Assembly: GCA_965246935.1 (NCBI GenBank)
Contig: CBDFGC010000008.1
Coordinates: forward strand, 372,001-436,000
DNA: 64,000 nucleotides
Reading direction: 5' to 3'
Source: JAZKFT01 sp965246935
GTDB lineage: Bacteria > Bacteroidota > Bacteroidia > Chitinophagales > Chitinophagaceae
Position numbers and translations under genes: made by a program. The notes beneath the pieces are model-generated. The model was not told the DNA's origin, searched no databases, and saw only the letters and a program-made list of their open reading frames with translations. Positions 53,799 to 62,374 of this stretch are shown one piece after another (the stretch's first letter is position 1; each line of letters begins with the position of its first letter).

Positions 53799-54486
53799 TG
53801 TGTGAGGCTATCAGCCACCGGAATGCCCATTGCCAGCTTATCTCATAATCCGTTATCCCGGCCTGTTGCAGTATTTTTTTCCAGTCCTGTCTTTTAAATC
53901 CCCTGCTTACGCTTAACGGTGCATCGTTTTTTACGAGGTATGATTTTGAAAAAAGACGGGTAATTAATTTAATGGAATAGTATGCGAGTGCGTGCCGGTG
54001 CAAATCGTTGATAAAAAAGCCAATGTTTGCCTGTTGCTGCATCCATTGCAGTTGCGTTACCAGTTGCGCATCGGTAAAATGGTGGCAAAACAAACTGCTG
54101 AAAATAATATCCGGTTGCTGCTGAAACCGGACCATCCGGTAGTCACTGATGATCCACCGGGTATCAGCGGGTAACAGTTTTTTTTCTTTTGCCACTTCAA
54201 TACAGGCAGGCTTGATATCAATGCCGGTAAAGCTTGCATTTATTCCCTTTTTACTACACCAGTTATGCAAGGCTACCAGGTTATCGCCGCCACCGCAACC
54301 TATTTCACAAACATGAATTTGCTTTCGGCTACCTATTACTTTTTGTAAACCTTTGATGGTGATGGCATGACCGCCCAGCCGGGCGTTCACTATTTCCAGT
54401 TCCTGCATATTTTGCCGGATGTCGGCAAATGGAATATCGTCCCTGTCCAATAGTTCTAATTCATACGATCGTTGGGAAAAGTTCAT
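53764..54486 (-). CDS. SAM-dependent methyltransferase of polyketide cluster
   Basis: A 240-residue class I methyltransferase. Motif I is HVCEIGCGGGDNLVAL at about residue 57, followed by FTGIDIKPACIEVAKEK, WIISDY and PDIIFSSLFCHHFTDAQLV. It overlaps the polyketide synthase stop by 4 bases (ATGA), indicating translational coupling. The last ten residues (SPPAPLHLSV) are translated from palindromic repeat copy C, so the natural C-terminus has been replaced or extended. In srs-type pathways this enzyme methylates the resorcinol made by the synthase. Confidence 0.85.
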   Translation of the reverse strand: MNFSQRSYELELLDRDDIPFADIRQNMQELEIVNARLGGHAITIKGLQKVIGSRKQIHVCEIGCGGGDNLVALHNWCSKKGINASFTGIDIKPACIEVAKEKKLLPADTRWIISDYRMVRFQQQPDIIFSSLFCHHFTDAQLVTQLQWMQQQANIGFFINDLHRHALAYYSIKLITRLFSKSYLVKNDAPLSVSRGFKRQDWKKILQQAGITDYEISWQWAFRWLIASHTSPPAPLHLSV

Positions 54487-55577
54487 CCGGTAGTAGCGGT
54501 AAAGGTTTCCATGGTAAGACCCGGGCCAAAAGCTACACCAAAAATATTAGCCGGTTGATTTTGTTGTGAAGCGTTCTCCAGTATCTCTTTCAGCACAAAT
54601 AAAATAGTAGGCGAACTCATATTTCCATATTCAGCCAGCACTTTGCGGCTACAGCAAAGTTCGTCGCCAGTTAGCTGCAGTTGCTTGCCAATGGTGTCTA
54701 CAATTTTTTTACCACCGGGGTGCAGGCACCAGTACTTAATATTTTCTTTCAACAACTGCCCGTGTGCCAATGCTTCGTTTACCAACCCTTCAATATCTTC
54801 TTCAATCAGCTGTGGTATATAAGAGGAGAGGGTCATTAAAAACCCTTTTGTGCTAAGCTGCCAGGCCATGTGCTCTTTGCCTTTCAGCGACACTTTACTG
54901 TAAAAACTGTTTAATGAAATCCGGTTGGCAGATTGAATTTGATTGGAGACTAAAACGGCGGCTGCACCATCTCCAAACAACAGGCTGCTAGCTGCATTGT
55001 CCAGGTTATACCCCTGTTGAAAATGAATGGTACATAGCTCCGCTGCGATAATAATTACGTTCGATCCGGGTGTACTATCGCAAATCATTTTAGCCAGCTT
55101 CAACGCATGTATAGCTGCATAACAGCCCATGAAATTGACAGAGGTACGAAAGATGGTTGCCGGCAAATCCAAGGCTTCTGCGACCTGCAAATCCAAGCCG
55201 GGGGCACTCATACCTGTGCAGCTTACCGTAATCAGGTGGGTAATCTGTTGCGGATCAATGTTGCCCTTCATACAATCTTTCACCGCTTTTACCGATAGAG
55301 GCAGTGCTTCCTGTTGATAGATGTTCATACGCCGGTCAAGATCGGGTGCCTCAAAATCAGCATCCGGTGGTGGCATAAATGTCCACTCTTTGGGGGGCAG
55401 GCTAAAATCGGGCAGTACGGAATAGCGGCTTTCAATAGCACTTTGGTGATACAAAAAGGCCAGTTTCCGTTTATCAGTATCATTCAGTCCATACGCCGCC
55501 TGCATAAATTGGAGGATATCTTTTTGCCGGTGTTTATAGGCAGGTACCGCCGTTGCTATGGAAATAATATCAGCCAA
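54483..55577 (-). CDS. Type III polyketide synthase (chalcone/stilbene synthase family)
   Basis: A 364-residue type III PKS, which extends an acyl-CoA starter with malonyl-CoA and cyclises to a resorcinol or pyrone. The triad is Cys152 (RTSVNFMGCYAAIHALK), His286 (WCLHPGGKKIVD) and Asn319 (YGNMSSPTILFV). SLLFGDGAAAVLV and the C-terminal FGVAFGPGLTMET are standard. It overlaps the UbiA stop by 8 bases and the methyltransferase start by 4. Product prediction: an alkylresorcinol or alkylpyrone made from a fatty starter, as in other bacterial single-PKS operons; not readable from sequence alone. Confidence 0.93.
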   Translation of the reverse strand: MADIISIATAVPAYKHRQKDILQFMQAAYGLNDTDKRKLAFLYHQSAIESRYSVLPDFSLPPKEWTFMPPPDADFEAPDLDRRMNIYQQEALPLSVKAVKDCMKGNIDPQQITHLITVSCTGMSAPGLDLQVAEALDLPATIFRTSVNFMGCYAAIHALKLAKMICDSTPGSNVIIIAAELCTIHFQQGYNLDNAASSLLFGDGAAAVLVSNQIQSANRISLNSFYSKVSLKGKEHMAWQLSTKGFLMTLSSYIPQLIEEDIEGLVNEALAHGQLLKENIKYWCLHPGGKKIVDTIGKQLQLTGDELCCSRKVLAEYGNMSSPTILFVLKEILENASQQNQPANIFGVAFGPGLTMETFTATTG

Positions 55578-56433
55578 TGGAGTTTATAATTAAAAGCGTA
55601 ATAAAAGCCAGGTTGGTACAGGTGCCTGCTATCCGGTTCATCTGCATAGTATGCTTAAAATCAGCAGCAGTTTCATCTTTCCAGACCTGTATCGCCCACC
55701 GTAGGAAAATTACGACAACCGGAACAAAAAAGACTCCTAAAACAGCAAATTGAGTAAGTTGTTGCTGTTGCTGAAAATAAAGAAACAGTAAACCAAAAGC
55801 AGCGCCGTACAGAATGGCACAGAAAACAAAAGTTCCTCTTTTTCCCAATGCCATGCTAATGGTACGCACACCGTCGTTCCGGTCTGCTTCGTGCTGGTAA
55901 ATTTGTGTTACCGGGTAAAAGCCGCCAATCAACAGGCTCGCCACTACCATGCCCTGCCACGGCACCTGCAGGATAAGCGTTTGCGAAGCGCCATGATACA
56001 CCATAAAAAAAACCAAAGCTCCCTGGTTGATGATGACGGTAAGATAACCTGCTACCGCAAAGCGTTTCAGCCGGATGCCCCGGTAGCTGTACAGCCTTGA
56101 AAAAATGATGTAGGTAACAAATGCGATCAGAAAGGGATAAGAAATAAAAAAGGAAATCAGGGTTCCGGCAATGTCCATAACAACCGTAACCCAAAACAAC
56201 TGACGGGTTGGCTGCATCGGGTTTTCAATACCACCGATTGGTGTTTCGTCCCGGTCCATATAGCTATTATAACCATTGCTGCCGGGGTATAGCAGCAAAT
56301 GAATTAACCCAAAAATAAGTGCCGCCCGGCCCCAATGAATATTGGATACGAGGCTTAGGGCAAACCAGTAAACCGGCATTAAAAAATAAGAAAAAGGAAA
56401 CCGCAGCAGTTGTATGGTGGATTTGCGAAGCAT
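55570..56433 (-). CDS. UbiA-type prenyltransferase family membrane protein
   Basis: A 287-residue polytopic membrane protein (about eight segments) of the UbiA superfamily. The first Asp-rich motif is NGYNSYMDRDETPIGG (residues about 55-70) and a second region QIYQHEADRNDGVRTISMALGKRGTF fits the second Asp motif. It is the first gene of a four-gene coupled operon with a type III PKS, methyltransferase and flavoprotein. It could prenylate the aromatic polyketide or, less likely, act on an unrelated quinone. The upstream 250 bases contain GTCCGTCGTC-type repeats. Confidence 0.82.
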   Translation of the reverse strand: MLRKSTIQLLRFPFSYFLMPVYWFALSLVSNIHWGRAALIFGLIHLLLYPGSNGYNSYMDRDETPIGGIENPMQPTRQLFWVTVVMDIAGTLISFFISYPFLIAFVTYIIFSRLYSYRGIRLKRFAVAGYLTVIINQGALVFFMVYHGASQTLILQVPWQGMVVASLLIGGFYPVTQIYQHEADRNDGVRTISMALGKRGTFVFCAILYGAAFGLLFLYFQQQQQLTQFAVLGVFFVPVVVIFLRWAIQVWKDETAADFKHTMQMNRIAGTCTNLAFITLLIINSIG

Positions 56434-56439
56434 AATTGG

Positions 56440-56692
56440 CTACAGAGATACAGCAGAAACAGCAAACGGACGACAGACAACAGACCACGGACGACCGGTT
56501 GCTTATCTGGCTTTGACGGATTTAGTGCTACAGGTTGTTATGTAAGGCTTTTATAAACTAAATACAGGGAAGTGCTATAAGTTCGCTAACCTGGCAAAGG
56601 CAATATAAAAAACCGTATTAATAGGTATCAAACTTTCACTTTTACGCCGCGGTCTATTGTCCGTCGTCGGTCGTCTTTTTACTTTATATTTG
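56440..56692. repeat. GTCTGTNGTCCGT-type low-complexity tract and spacer
   Basis: CGGACGACAGACAACAGACC (about 56466) and GGTCTATTGTCCGTCGTCGG (about 56652) form an inverted pair around a plain spacer. Similar tracts are at 24121-24230 and 24885-24925. No gene. Confidence 0.45.
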
Positions 56693-56696
56693 AACG

Positions 56697-57254
56697 ATGA
56701 CATCCGCAATCAGTACCACAATTTCCGAACAGGAATACCTGCAACTGGAGGAAAAGTCTCCCGTGCGTCATGAATTTATTAATGGTAAACTTTATGAAAT
56801 GCCAGGAGGAACAATGCTTCATGAGCAAGTGATATCGAACATCCATTTCCTTTTAAAAAGCATGAGATTAACTGCACTTACGCAAGGTCTCCGTGTTCGC
56901 CTGCCGCAAACCAAGGATTATTACTATCCGGATGTTTTAGTAACTGCTGAAAAAATTACCAAAGCTACTTTTGCTGAGGCACCCATACTGATTGCTGAAG
57001 TGCTGTCGCCTTCTACCCGTGTTAATGATTTAACTGATAAATTCTTGGCTTACAGGCAGTTCTCTTCTTTACATTATTACCTGATTGCCGAAGCCGATTT
57101 TTGCCAGGTAACCCTTTTTTACAAAACCGAAACCGGTGAATGGGAATCGGTACTATACCGCCAGCTTACCGATCTTATCCAACTTCCAAAATTTGGCGTA
57201 CAATTATCTCTTTCAGGTATTTACGACGGAGTTGACTGGACGGATAACACATAA
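56697..57254 (+). CDS. Uma2 family endonuclease-like protein
   Basis: A 185-residue Uma2/DUF820 protein, a family with a PD-(D/E)xK-type restriction fold. Motifs: TISEQEYLQLEEKSPVRHEFINGKLYEMPGG, QTKDYYYPDVLVTAEK (Asp), APILIAEVLSPSTRVNDLTDKFLAYRQFSSLHYYLIAEAD (Glu and Lys-like positions). Biological role unknown; such genes often occur in multiple copies in cyanobacteria and Bacteroidota. Cytosolic, monocistronic. Confidence 0.88.
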   Translation: MTSAISTTISEQEYLQLEEKSPVRHEFINGKLYEMPGGTMLHEQVISNIHFLLKSMRLTALTQGLRVRLPQTKDYYYPDVLVTAEKITKATFAEAPILIAEVLSPSTRVNDLTDKFLAYRQFSSLHYYLIAEADFCQVTLFYKTETGEWESVLYRQLTDLIQLPKFGVQLSLSGIYDGVDWTDNT

Positions 57255-57378
57255 AAAAACAGCTTCCCCATTTGTGGCATTTTAGAGATTTTAGCGGTAT
57301 TGCTGCCGCCTCATCGTAATGCCCTCAATTTTACCTCAATATTGTGCAAAACCTATGCTTTTAAAGCAGCATTACCTG

Positions 57379-57408
57379 TTGCCAAATCGTTTGATTTTGT
57401 TACATTTG
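57379..57408 (+). promoter_or_regulatory. Putative gyrB promoter
   Basis: TTG at 57379-57381, 19-base spacer and TACATTTG at 57401-57408, both matching the Bacteroidota TTG/TAnnTTTG consensus. About 150 bases upstream of gyrB. The rest of the 57255-57558 gap shows nothing else. Confidence 0.5.
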
Positions 57409-57558
57409 CCCATATTCAAAAGGCATCGCATTATAAAAAGCAATATTGAATAAACCGGTTGCTTTTTAGCTGGCTATCCAGCCCTGTTTAGTAGCCTTAA
57501 ACCAACCGACTTTATACAAACAAAAACCATCCGGCAAGCAGCCGGTGTCAGGACAAAT

Positions 57559-59535
57559 ATGATTACAGATACAGCAGAAGTAGTAGCACCGCAAAACGGC
57601 TATGGCGCCGATAGCATACAGGTTTTGGAAGGTTTGGAAGCGGTGCGCAAGCGGCCGGCAATGTACATTGGCGATATTGGCGTAAAAGGGTTGCACCACC
57701 TGGTATACGAAGTAGTGGACAACAGCATAGATGAAGCCATGGCTGGTTACTGCAAAAACATACAGGTGACCATTAATGAGGACAATAGTGTAACCGTACT
57801 GGACGATGGCCGTGGCATACCCACCGGAATGCACACCAAGGAAAACCGCAGTGCACTGGAAGTAGTAATGACCGTATTACACGCCGGCGGCAAATTTGAT
57901 AAAGACAGCTATAAAGTTTCGGGTGGCTTGCATGGTGTAGGGGTAAGTTGCGTAAATGCACTGAGCAGCACCCTGCACGTAACCGTTAGGCGGGAAGGCA
58001 AAATGTTTGAGCAAACTTACCACGAAGGCAAGCCCGAATATGCTGTACGCCAAATTGGCGAAAGCGATATCACCGGCACAGAGGTTCAGTTTTGGCCGGA
58101 TGGCACTATTTTTCAGACAACCGTATACGACAAAGAAATATTGGAAGGACGCCTGCGGGAACTCTCCTACTTAAACAAAGGCATCCGTATCAGCCTTACC
58201 GATCTTAGAGAAAAAGGAGACGATGGAGAGTATTACCGGAAAGAATTTTACAGCGAAGGCGGCATTGTTGAATTTGTAAAAATGCTGGACGAGAACGCCC
58301 ACCGGCTAAGCCTGCTGCCAACGGTTGTATTTTGCGAAGGCCGGGATGAGAAAAGCAATGTAGTAGTAGAAGTAGCAATGAATTATAACCACGGTTATAG
58401 TGAGCACATTTTCAGTTATGTAAATAATATTAACACCATCGAGGGTGGTACACATGTGGCCGGTTTCCGGCGCAGCATTACCCGTGTATTTAAAAGCTAT
58501 GGCGAAAAGCAGGGGCTGTTTGAAAAAGCAAAAGTTGAGATAGAAGGGGATGATTTCCGGGAAGGCCTCAGCGCTGTAATAAGCGTAAAAGTGCCGGAGC
58601 CACAGTTTGAAGGACAAACCAAAACCAAGCTCGGTAACAGTGATGTAATGGGTGTGGTAGATAGCACCCTGAGCCGTACACTTGAAATTTACCTGGAAGA
58701 AAATCCACGGGAGGCGAAGACCATCATCCAGAAAGTGATATTGGCAGCCCAGGCCCGTGCTGCAGCCAAAAAGGCCCGTGAAATGGTACAGCGTAAAAGT
58801 GTACTCAGTGGCGGTGGACTACCAGGTAAACTGGCAGATTGCAGCGAAAAAGACCCGGAAAAATGTGAGCTGTTTTTAGTAGAAGGAGACTCTGCCGGTG
58901 GTACTGCCAAACAGGGTCGTAACCGTAGTTACCAGGCCATTCTTCCACTCCGGGGTAAAATCCTGAATGTAGAGAAAGCCATGGAACATAAAATTTACGA
59001 CAATGAGGAAATCCGCAACATGTTTACGGCACTGGGTGTAAAGATTGGTACGGTAGAAGATCCCAAGGCTTTGGACATTAGCAAACTTCGCTACCATAAG
59101 CTGGTGATTATGACGGATGCTGACGTGGATGGCAGTCATATTGCAACCCTGATCCTTACGTTCATTTTTAGGTATATGAAGGAAATGGTAGAGCAGGGCT
59201 ATGTATATATTGCCCAGCCCCCCCTATATCTGGTAAAAAAAGGTAAAGAGCAAGGATATGCCTGGGATGATGAACAACGGAAAGCACTAACCGAAAAATT
59301 TGCCCATGGCCGGGAAGAAAGCGTAAGTGTACAGCGCTACAAAGGATTGGGGGAAATGAATGCGGAACAATTATGGGACACCACCATGAATCCCGATTTC
59401 CGTACGCTGCGGCAGGTAACCATTGAAAGTGCTGCCGAAGCAGACCGGGTATTTAGTATGCTGATGGGCGATGAAGTAGCTCCCCGCCGGGAATTTATTG
59501 AAAGCCACGCCCGGTATGCCAGGATAGATGTGTAA
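57559..59535 (+). CDS. gyrB: DNA gyrase subunit B
   Basis: A complete 658-residue GyrB, ATPase subunit of DNA gyrase, which introduces negative supercoils. GHKL motifs: SIQVLEGLEAVRKRPAMYIGDIG, EVVDNSIDEAMAGYCK, DDGRGIPTGMHTKE, GGLHGVGVSCVNALS. TOPRIM: LFLVEGDSAGGTAKQGRNRSYQAILPLRGKILNVEKA, then the DxD in MTDADVDGSHIATLILTF, and the C-terminal QRYKGLGEMNAEQLWDTTMNP. Lacks the 165-residue insertion of enterobacterial GyrB, as expected in Bacteroidota. No frame problems. Confidence 0.97.
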   Translation: MITDTAEVVAPQNGYGADSIQVLEGLEAVRKRPAMYIGDIGVKGLHHLVYEVVDNSIDEAMAGYCKNIQVTINEDNSVTVLDDGRGIPTGMHTKENRSALEVVMTVLHAGGKFDKDSYKVSGGLHGVGVSCVNALSSTLHVTVRREGKMFEQTYHEGKPEYAVRQIGESDITGTEVQFWPDGTIFQTTVYDKEILEGRLRELSYLNKGIRISLTDLREKGDDGEYYRKEFYSEGGIVEFVKMLDENAHRLSLLPTVVFCEGRDEKSNVVVEVAMNYNHGYSEHIFSYVNNINTIEGGTHVAGFRRSITRVFKSYGEKQGLFEKAKVEIEGDDFREGLSAVISVKVPEPQFEGQTKTKLGNSDVMGVVDSTLSRTLEIYLEENPREAKTIIQKVILAAQARAAAKKAREMVQRKSVLSGGGLPGKLADCSEKDPEKCELFLVEGDSAGGTAKQGRNRSYQAILPLRGKILNVEKAMEHKIYDNEEIRNMFTALGVKIGTVEDPKALDISKLRYHKLVIMTDADVDGSHIATLILTFIFRYMKEMVEQGYVYIAQPPLYLVKKGKEQGYAWDDEQRKALTEKFAHGREESVSVQRYKGLGEMNAEQLWDTTMNPDFRTLRQVTIESAAEADRVFSMLMGDEVAPRREFIESHARYARIDV

Positions 59536-59969
59536 TAAATCCAGATCAAAATAGGCAATGGACAACAAGCAACAGGCAAATCAGGATTAGACAGCAAAAA
59601 CGAAGTCCACAACCAAATTAAATGTAGAACGTGTTTAATGTTTTAACAAGTGAGCTTTGAATGAGGAACAACCGACTCTTTACGGTTCTCTTATGTACTC
59701 TTTGTTAAGCGAAGCGCCTTGTATCCTGTATTCTTATGTGTCCTATGTGCCTATGTGGTTCCAATGAATAATCTATAAAACAGCCTCTGTAGTATAAATA
59801 TAGTTGTTCAGTTATCAGTCATGGTCGGAAAGCTCATATAATAACGGGAGTTGCGCAAATGAAAAATAAGTAAGCCTTTATATTACTAACAAGAAAGTAG
59901 TAGGTCAAAGCCTTATTTCAAATTAAAATGGGTTGCAAACTTCCTTTCAGATGTCTAATCCTGATTTGC
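59536..59969. repeat. Gene-free stretch after gyrB with inverted and CACATAGG-type repeats
   Basis: CAGATCAAAATAGGCAATGG and GGCAAATCAGGATTAGACAG (about 59541-59593) are mirrored by GTCTAATCCTGATTTGC just before the IS left end (to 59969), resuming after it with CCAATTACCTATTTTGATTT (from 61276). A TTATGTGTCCTATGTGCCTA motif is at about 59733, matching the repeat at 6988-7264. Confidence 0.55.
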
Positions 59970-61276
59970 TTAGTAAATGAAAATAAATAAGTTGAACAAA
60001 AAGCAGTATAAATTTGGGATAAAAACCAGAGATGATAAGCCCCTATAATCATCAAATAGAAGAGCTAATGCGTCTTCATTATAATCGGCTGTCAGAAAGG
60101 GAAAAGCGTTGGTATGCGGCTGTTGAAGCATCTAAATTAGGCTGGGGCGGTACGACTTACATCAGCCACCTGTTACAACTCAGCCGTACTACAGTCACGG
60201 TTGCCAAAAAGGAAATGCAGGCTGGCTTACTACAACCCCAAGTGCCAACAGCAGGCAGGCAGCGAAAAACAGGCGGCGGGCGAAAAAAAAAGTACAGAAA
60301 AGCTGGCTGATGCCACCTTACAGTTGATCATTTTACTTCAAAGCCTCAAAGCCGGTAGCCCCACCGATGCAACTGTTTACTGGATAAGCCTCAGGCCCCG
60401 GCAAGTAGCACAACTCTTTGAAGCACAGCATCAGTTTAAAATAAGCCATAGTTTTGTAAAGCGGGTACTCAAAGAACAGGGGTATGGCTATCGAAAACAG
60501 TCCAAACAATTAGCCACTGGCAGCTACAGCCGTCGCAATGAGCAGTTTGAAATCATTTGTGCGATGGTATTGGTAATGAGCCTGCAAAGCCCTGTGCTCA
60601 GCATGGATTGCAAGAAAAAAGAGCGGTTAGGTAATTTATACAGAGGGGGCAAATGCTACAGCACCAAAGCTATGAAAGTATATGACCACGATTATGAGCA
60701 TTTATCAGAAGGCAAAGTCATTCCTCATGGAATTTATGATATGCAGGCCAATAAAGGCTATATCTCTATCGGGGGCAGCAGCGAAACAGCAGATTTTGTA
60801 ATAGACAACCTGCTATGGTGGTGGGAACATGGTATTCATCGCTACCCGGATGCAAAGAACATCCTGTTGTTCTGCGATGCAGGAGGTGCCAATAGCTATC
60901 GCCATCATGCCTTTAAGTACCAGCTACAGCTCTTTGCCAAGGAAACAGGCTTATCTGTTATTGTATGTCACTATCCGCCTTACTGTTCTAAATGGAACCC
61001 GATAGAACATCGCCTGTTCTGTCAGGTGCATAAAGCGATGGAAGGTGTTGTTTTTACCGATTATCAAACTGTTCAACAATGTATCGGGCAGACCGCTACT
61101 CAAACAGGCTTAACAGTGGCGGTAAGGCTCAACCTTCAGCAATACACAACAGGCAGGAAGATAGATAAAGAACTTATTGATCAAAACCGAATAACCTTTC
61201 ATCCCCTCATTCCGGAACTCAACTATAGAATCTATCCATGATTTGTTCAACTTATTTATTTCGCTTTACTTATTGC
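59966..61276. mobile_element. ISAzo13-type insertion sequence
   Basis: Inverted ends AAATAAATAAGTTGAACAAA (59981-60000) and complement (61242-61261), extending imperfectly outwards to about 59970 and 61272. Possible 4-bp target duplication TTGC (59966-59969 and 61273-61276). It carries one transposase gene with an internal frame change at an A9 run. It has inserted into the right arm of the inverted repeat after gyrB. Confidence 0.8.
60032..61241 (+). CDS. ISAzo13 family transposase, frame change at A9
   Basis: N-terminal part 60032-60310 (MISPYNHQIEELMRLHYNRLSEREKRWYAAVEASKLGWGGTTYISHL ... GGGRKKKYRKAG) has the family's helix-turn-helix. The rest (open to 61241) continues as TEKLADATLQLIILLQSLKAGSPTDATVYWISLRPRQVAQLFEAQ with the core PVLSMDCKKKERLGNLYRGG (Asp), KNILLFCDAGGANSYRHHAF (Asp) and YCSKWNPIEHRLF (Glu). 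The junction lies in nine consecutive A (60283-60291); a +1 shift, or loss of one A by transcriptional slippage, joins the two frames. This type of control is common in IS elements. Confidence 0.85.
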
Positions 61277-61299
61277 CAATTACCTATTTTGATTTCTTA

Positions 61300-62079
61300 T
61301 TATTTCCCGGTAAACACCGGCTTTCTTTTTTCAATAAATGCAGCGATGCCTTCCCCGTAATCCTGTGTATGGGCAGCAACATATTGCAGTTGATCTTCCA
61401 TTTGTAATTGTTGCTCAAATGAATGGGTGAACGAACCCTGGAGCGCCTGCTTGGTAAGTGCCAGCCCTTTGGTAGGCATAGCAGAAAGGGTAACAGCTAT
61501 TTGCAGGGAAACAGCGGCAAAATTTTCATCCGGCAGCATTTTGTAAATCATTCCGATGCGTTCGGCTTCGGCGGCTCCGGTTTTATCGCCCAGCATCATC
61601 AGGGCACTTGCTTTTTGCCAGCCTATCAGCCGGGGCAGCATATACGTGCCGCCGCTATCTGGTATTAATCCTATTTTGCTGAAAGCCTGTATAAATGAGG
61701 CAGACTCAGCAGCCACCACTACATCGGCACACAAGGCAATATTAGCACCGGCGCCGGCAGCTACACCGTTTACCGCAACTACTACCGGCTTTGGTATTTG
61801 GCGCATCCGGCTAACAATCGGATTATAATGTCGGGAAAGGATCGTATCAAAGCCGGGAGCATCCGGTCCCTGTAGTTCGCCCAAATCCTGCCCGGCGCAG
61901 AATGCTTTTCCGGCACCGGTAATATAAACACACCGTATGTTTTCATCCGCAGCACAATCATCCAGCCGGGCCTGCATGTGTAAAGCCATTTCCCGGTTAA
62001 AAGCATTGTATTTATCGGGCCGGTTCAGGGTAATTATACCTGTCCCGTTCTGAATTTCAAATAAAATAGAAGGTATCAT
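61300..62079 (-). CDS. paaG: Enoyl-CoA hydratase/isomerase, PaaG-like
   Basis: A 259-residue crotonase-fold enzyme. Motifs: GTGIITLNRPDKYNAFNREM, CVYITGAGKAFCAGQDLGEL (FCAGQDL is typical of PaaG/PaaB-like ring-opening isomerases), PVVVAVNGVAAGAGANIALCADVV (oxyanion hole) and FSKIGLIPDSGGTYMLPRLIG with the Asp of PaaG in place of Glu. Start at 62079 (MIPSILFEIQNGTGI); the upstream extension to 62130 is not conserved. Predicted: 2-(1,2-epoxy-1,2-dihydrophenyl)acetyl-CoA isomerase of phenylacetate breakdown. It lies 18 kb from paaCD here, consistent with the dispersed paa genes. Confidence 0.82.
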   Translation of the reverse strand: MIPSILFEIQNGTGIITLNRPDKYNAFNREMALHMQARLDDCAADENIRCVYITGAGKAFCAGQDLGELQGPDAPGFDTILSRHYNPIVSRMRQIPKPVVVAVNGVAAGAGANIALCADVVVAAESASFIQAFSKIGLIPDSGGTYMLPRLIGWQKASALMMLGDKTGAAEAERIGMIYKMLPDENFAAVSLQIAVTLSAMPTKGLALTKQALQGSFTHSFEQQLQMEDQLQYVAAHTQDYGEGIAAFIEKRKPVFTGK

Positions 62080-62163
62080 TGGCAAATAAAAACACCAGGC
62101 ATAGCTTGTAATTAAAATACAGCATGGCATCTCTACAAAAGAAAGGTATTCAGCTATACAAAC

Positions 62164-62214
62164 AAAAAAGGAGGCTGGCTCAAAAAGTAAGATTTTGAGA
62201 CAGTTTTTTTATGA
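62164..62214. repeat. CTGNCTCAAAA...TTTTGAGNCAG hairpin
   Basis: CTGGCTCAAAA (about 62174-62184) and TTTTGAGACAG (62193-62203) form an imperfect hairpin followed by seven T. It resembles ends of IS1182-type elements; the bases to 62327 show nothing else. Confidence 0.4.
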
Positions 62215-62327
62215 GGGATGGTAAAAGGTGCTAAATGTTTCTTATCGAGGGCTCCACTTTATTATACTACCGTTCTTATCGCCTGTTCACAGCACAAGAA
62301 GTAAGTAGAAAAGACTTTTTTGAAAGT

Positions 62328-62359
62328 AAAAAAGGCTGCCCTTTTAAGACAGCCTTTTT
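62328..62359 (-). terminator. Rho-independent terminator of GH2 gene
   Basis: Minus strand AAAAAGGCTGTCTTAAAAGG then GCAGCCTTTTTT, 16 bases after the GH2 stop codon. Same sequence as the terminator at 43644-43675. Confidence 0.75.
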
Positions 62360-62374
62360 GTAACTTTATTATCA

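Noticed and set aside
62220..62327. IS1182 C-terminal fragment near the GH2 gene
   Set aside because: The hairpin resembles IS1182 ends but no transposase peptide could be read in any frame.
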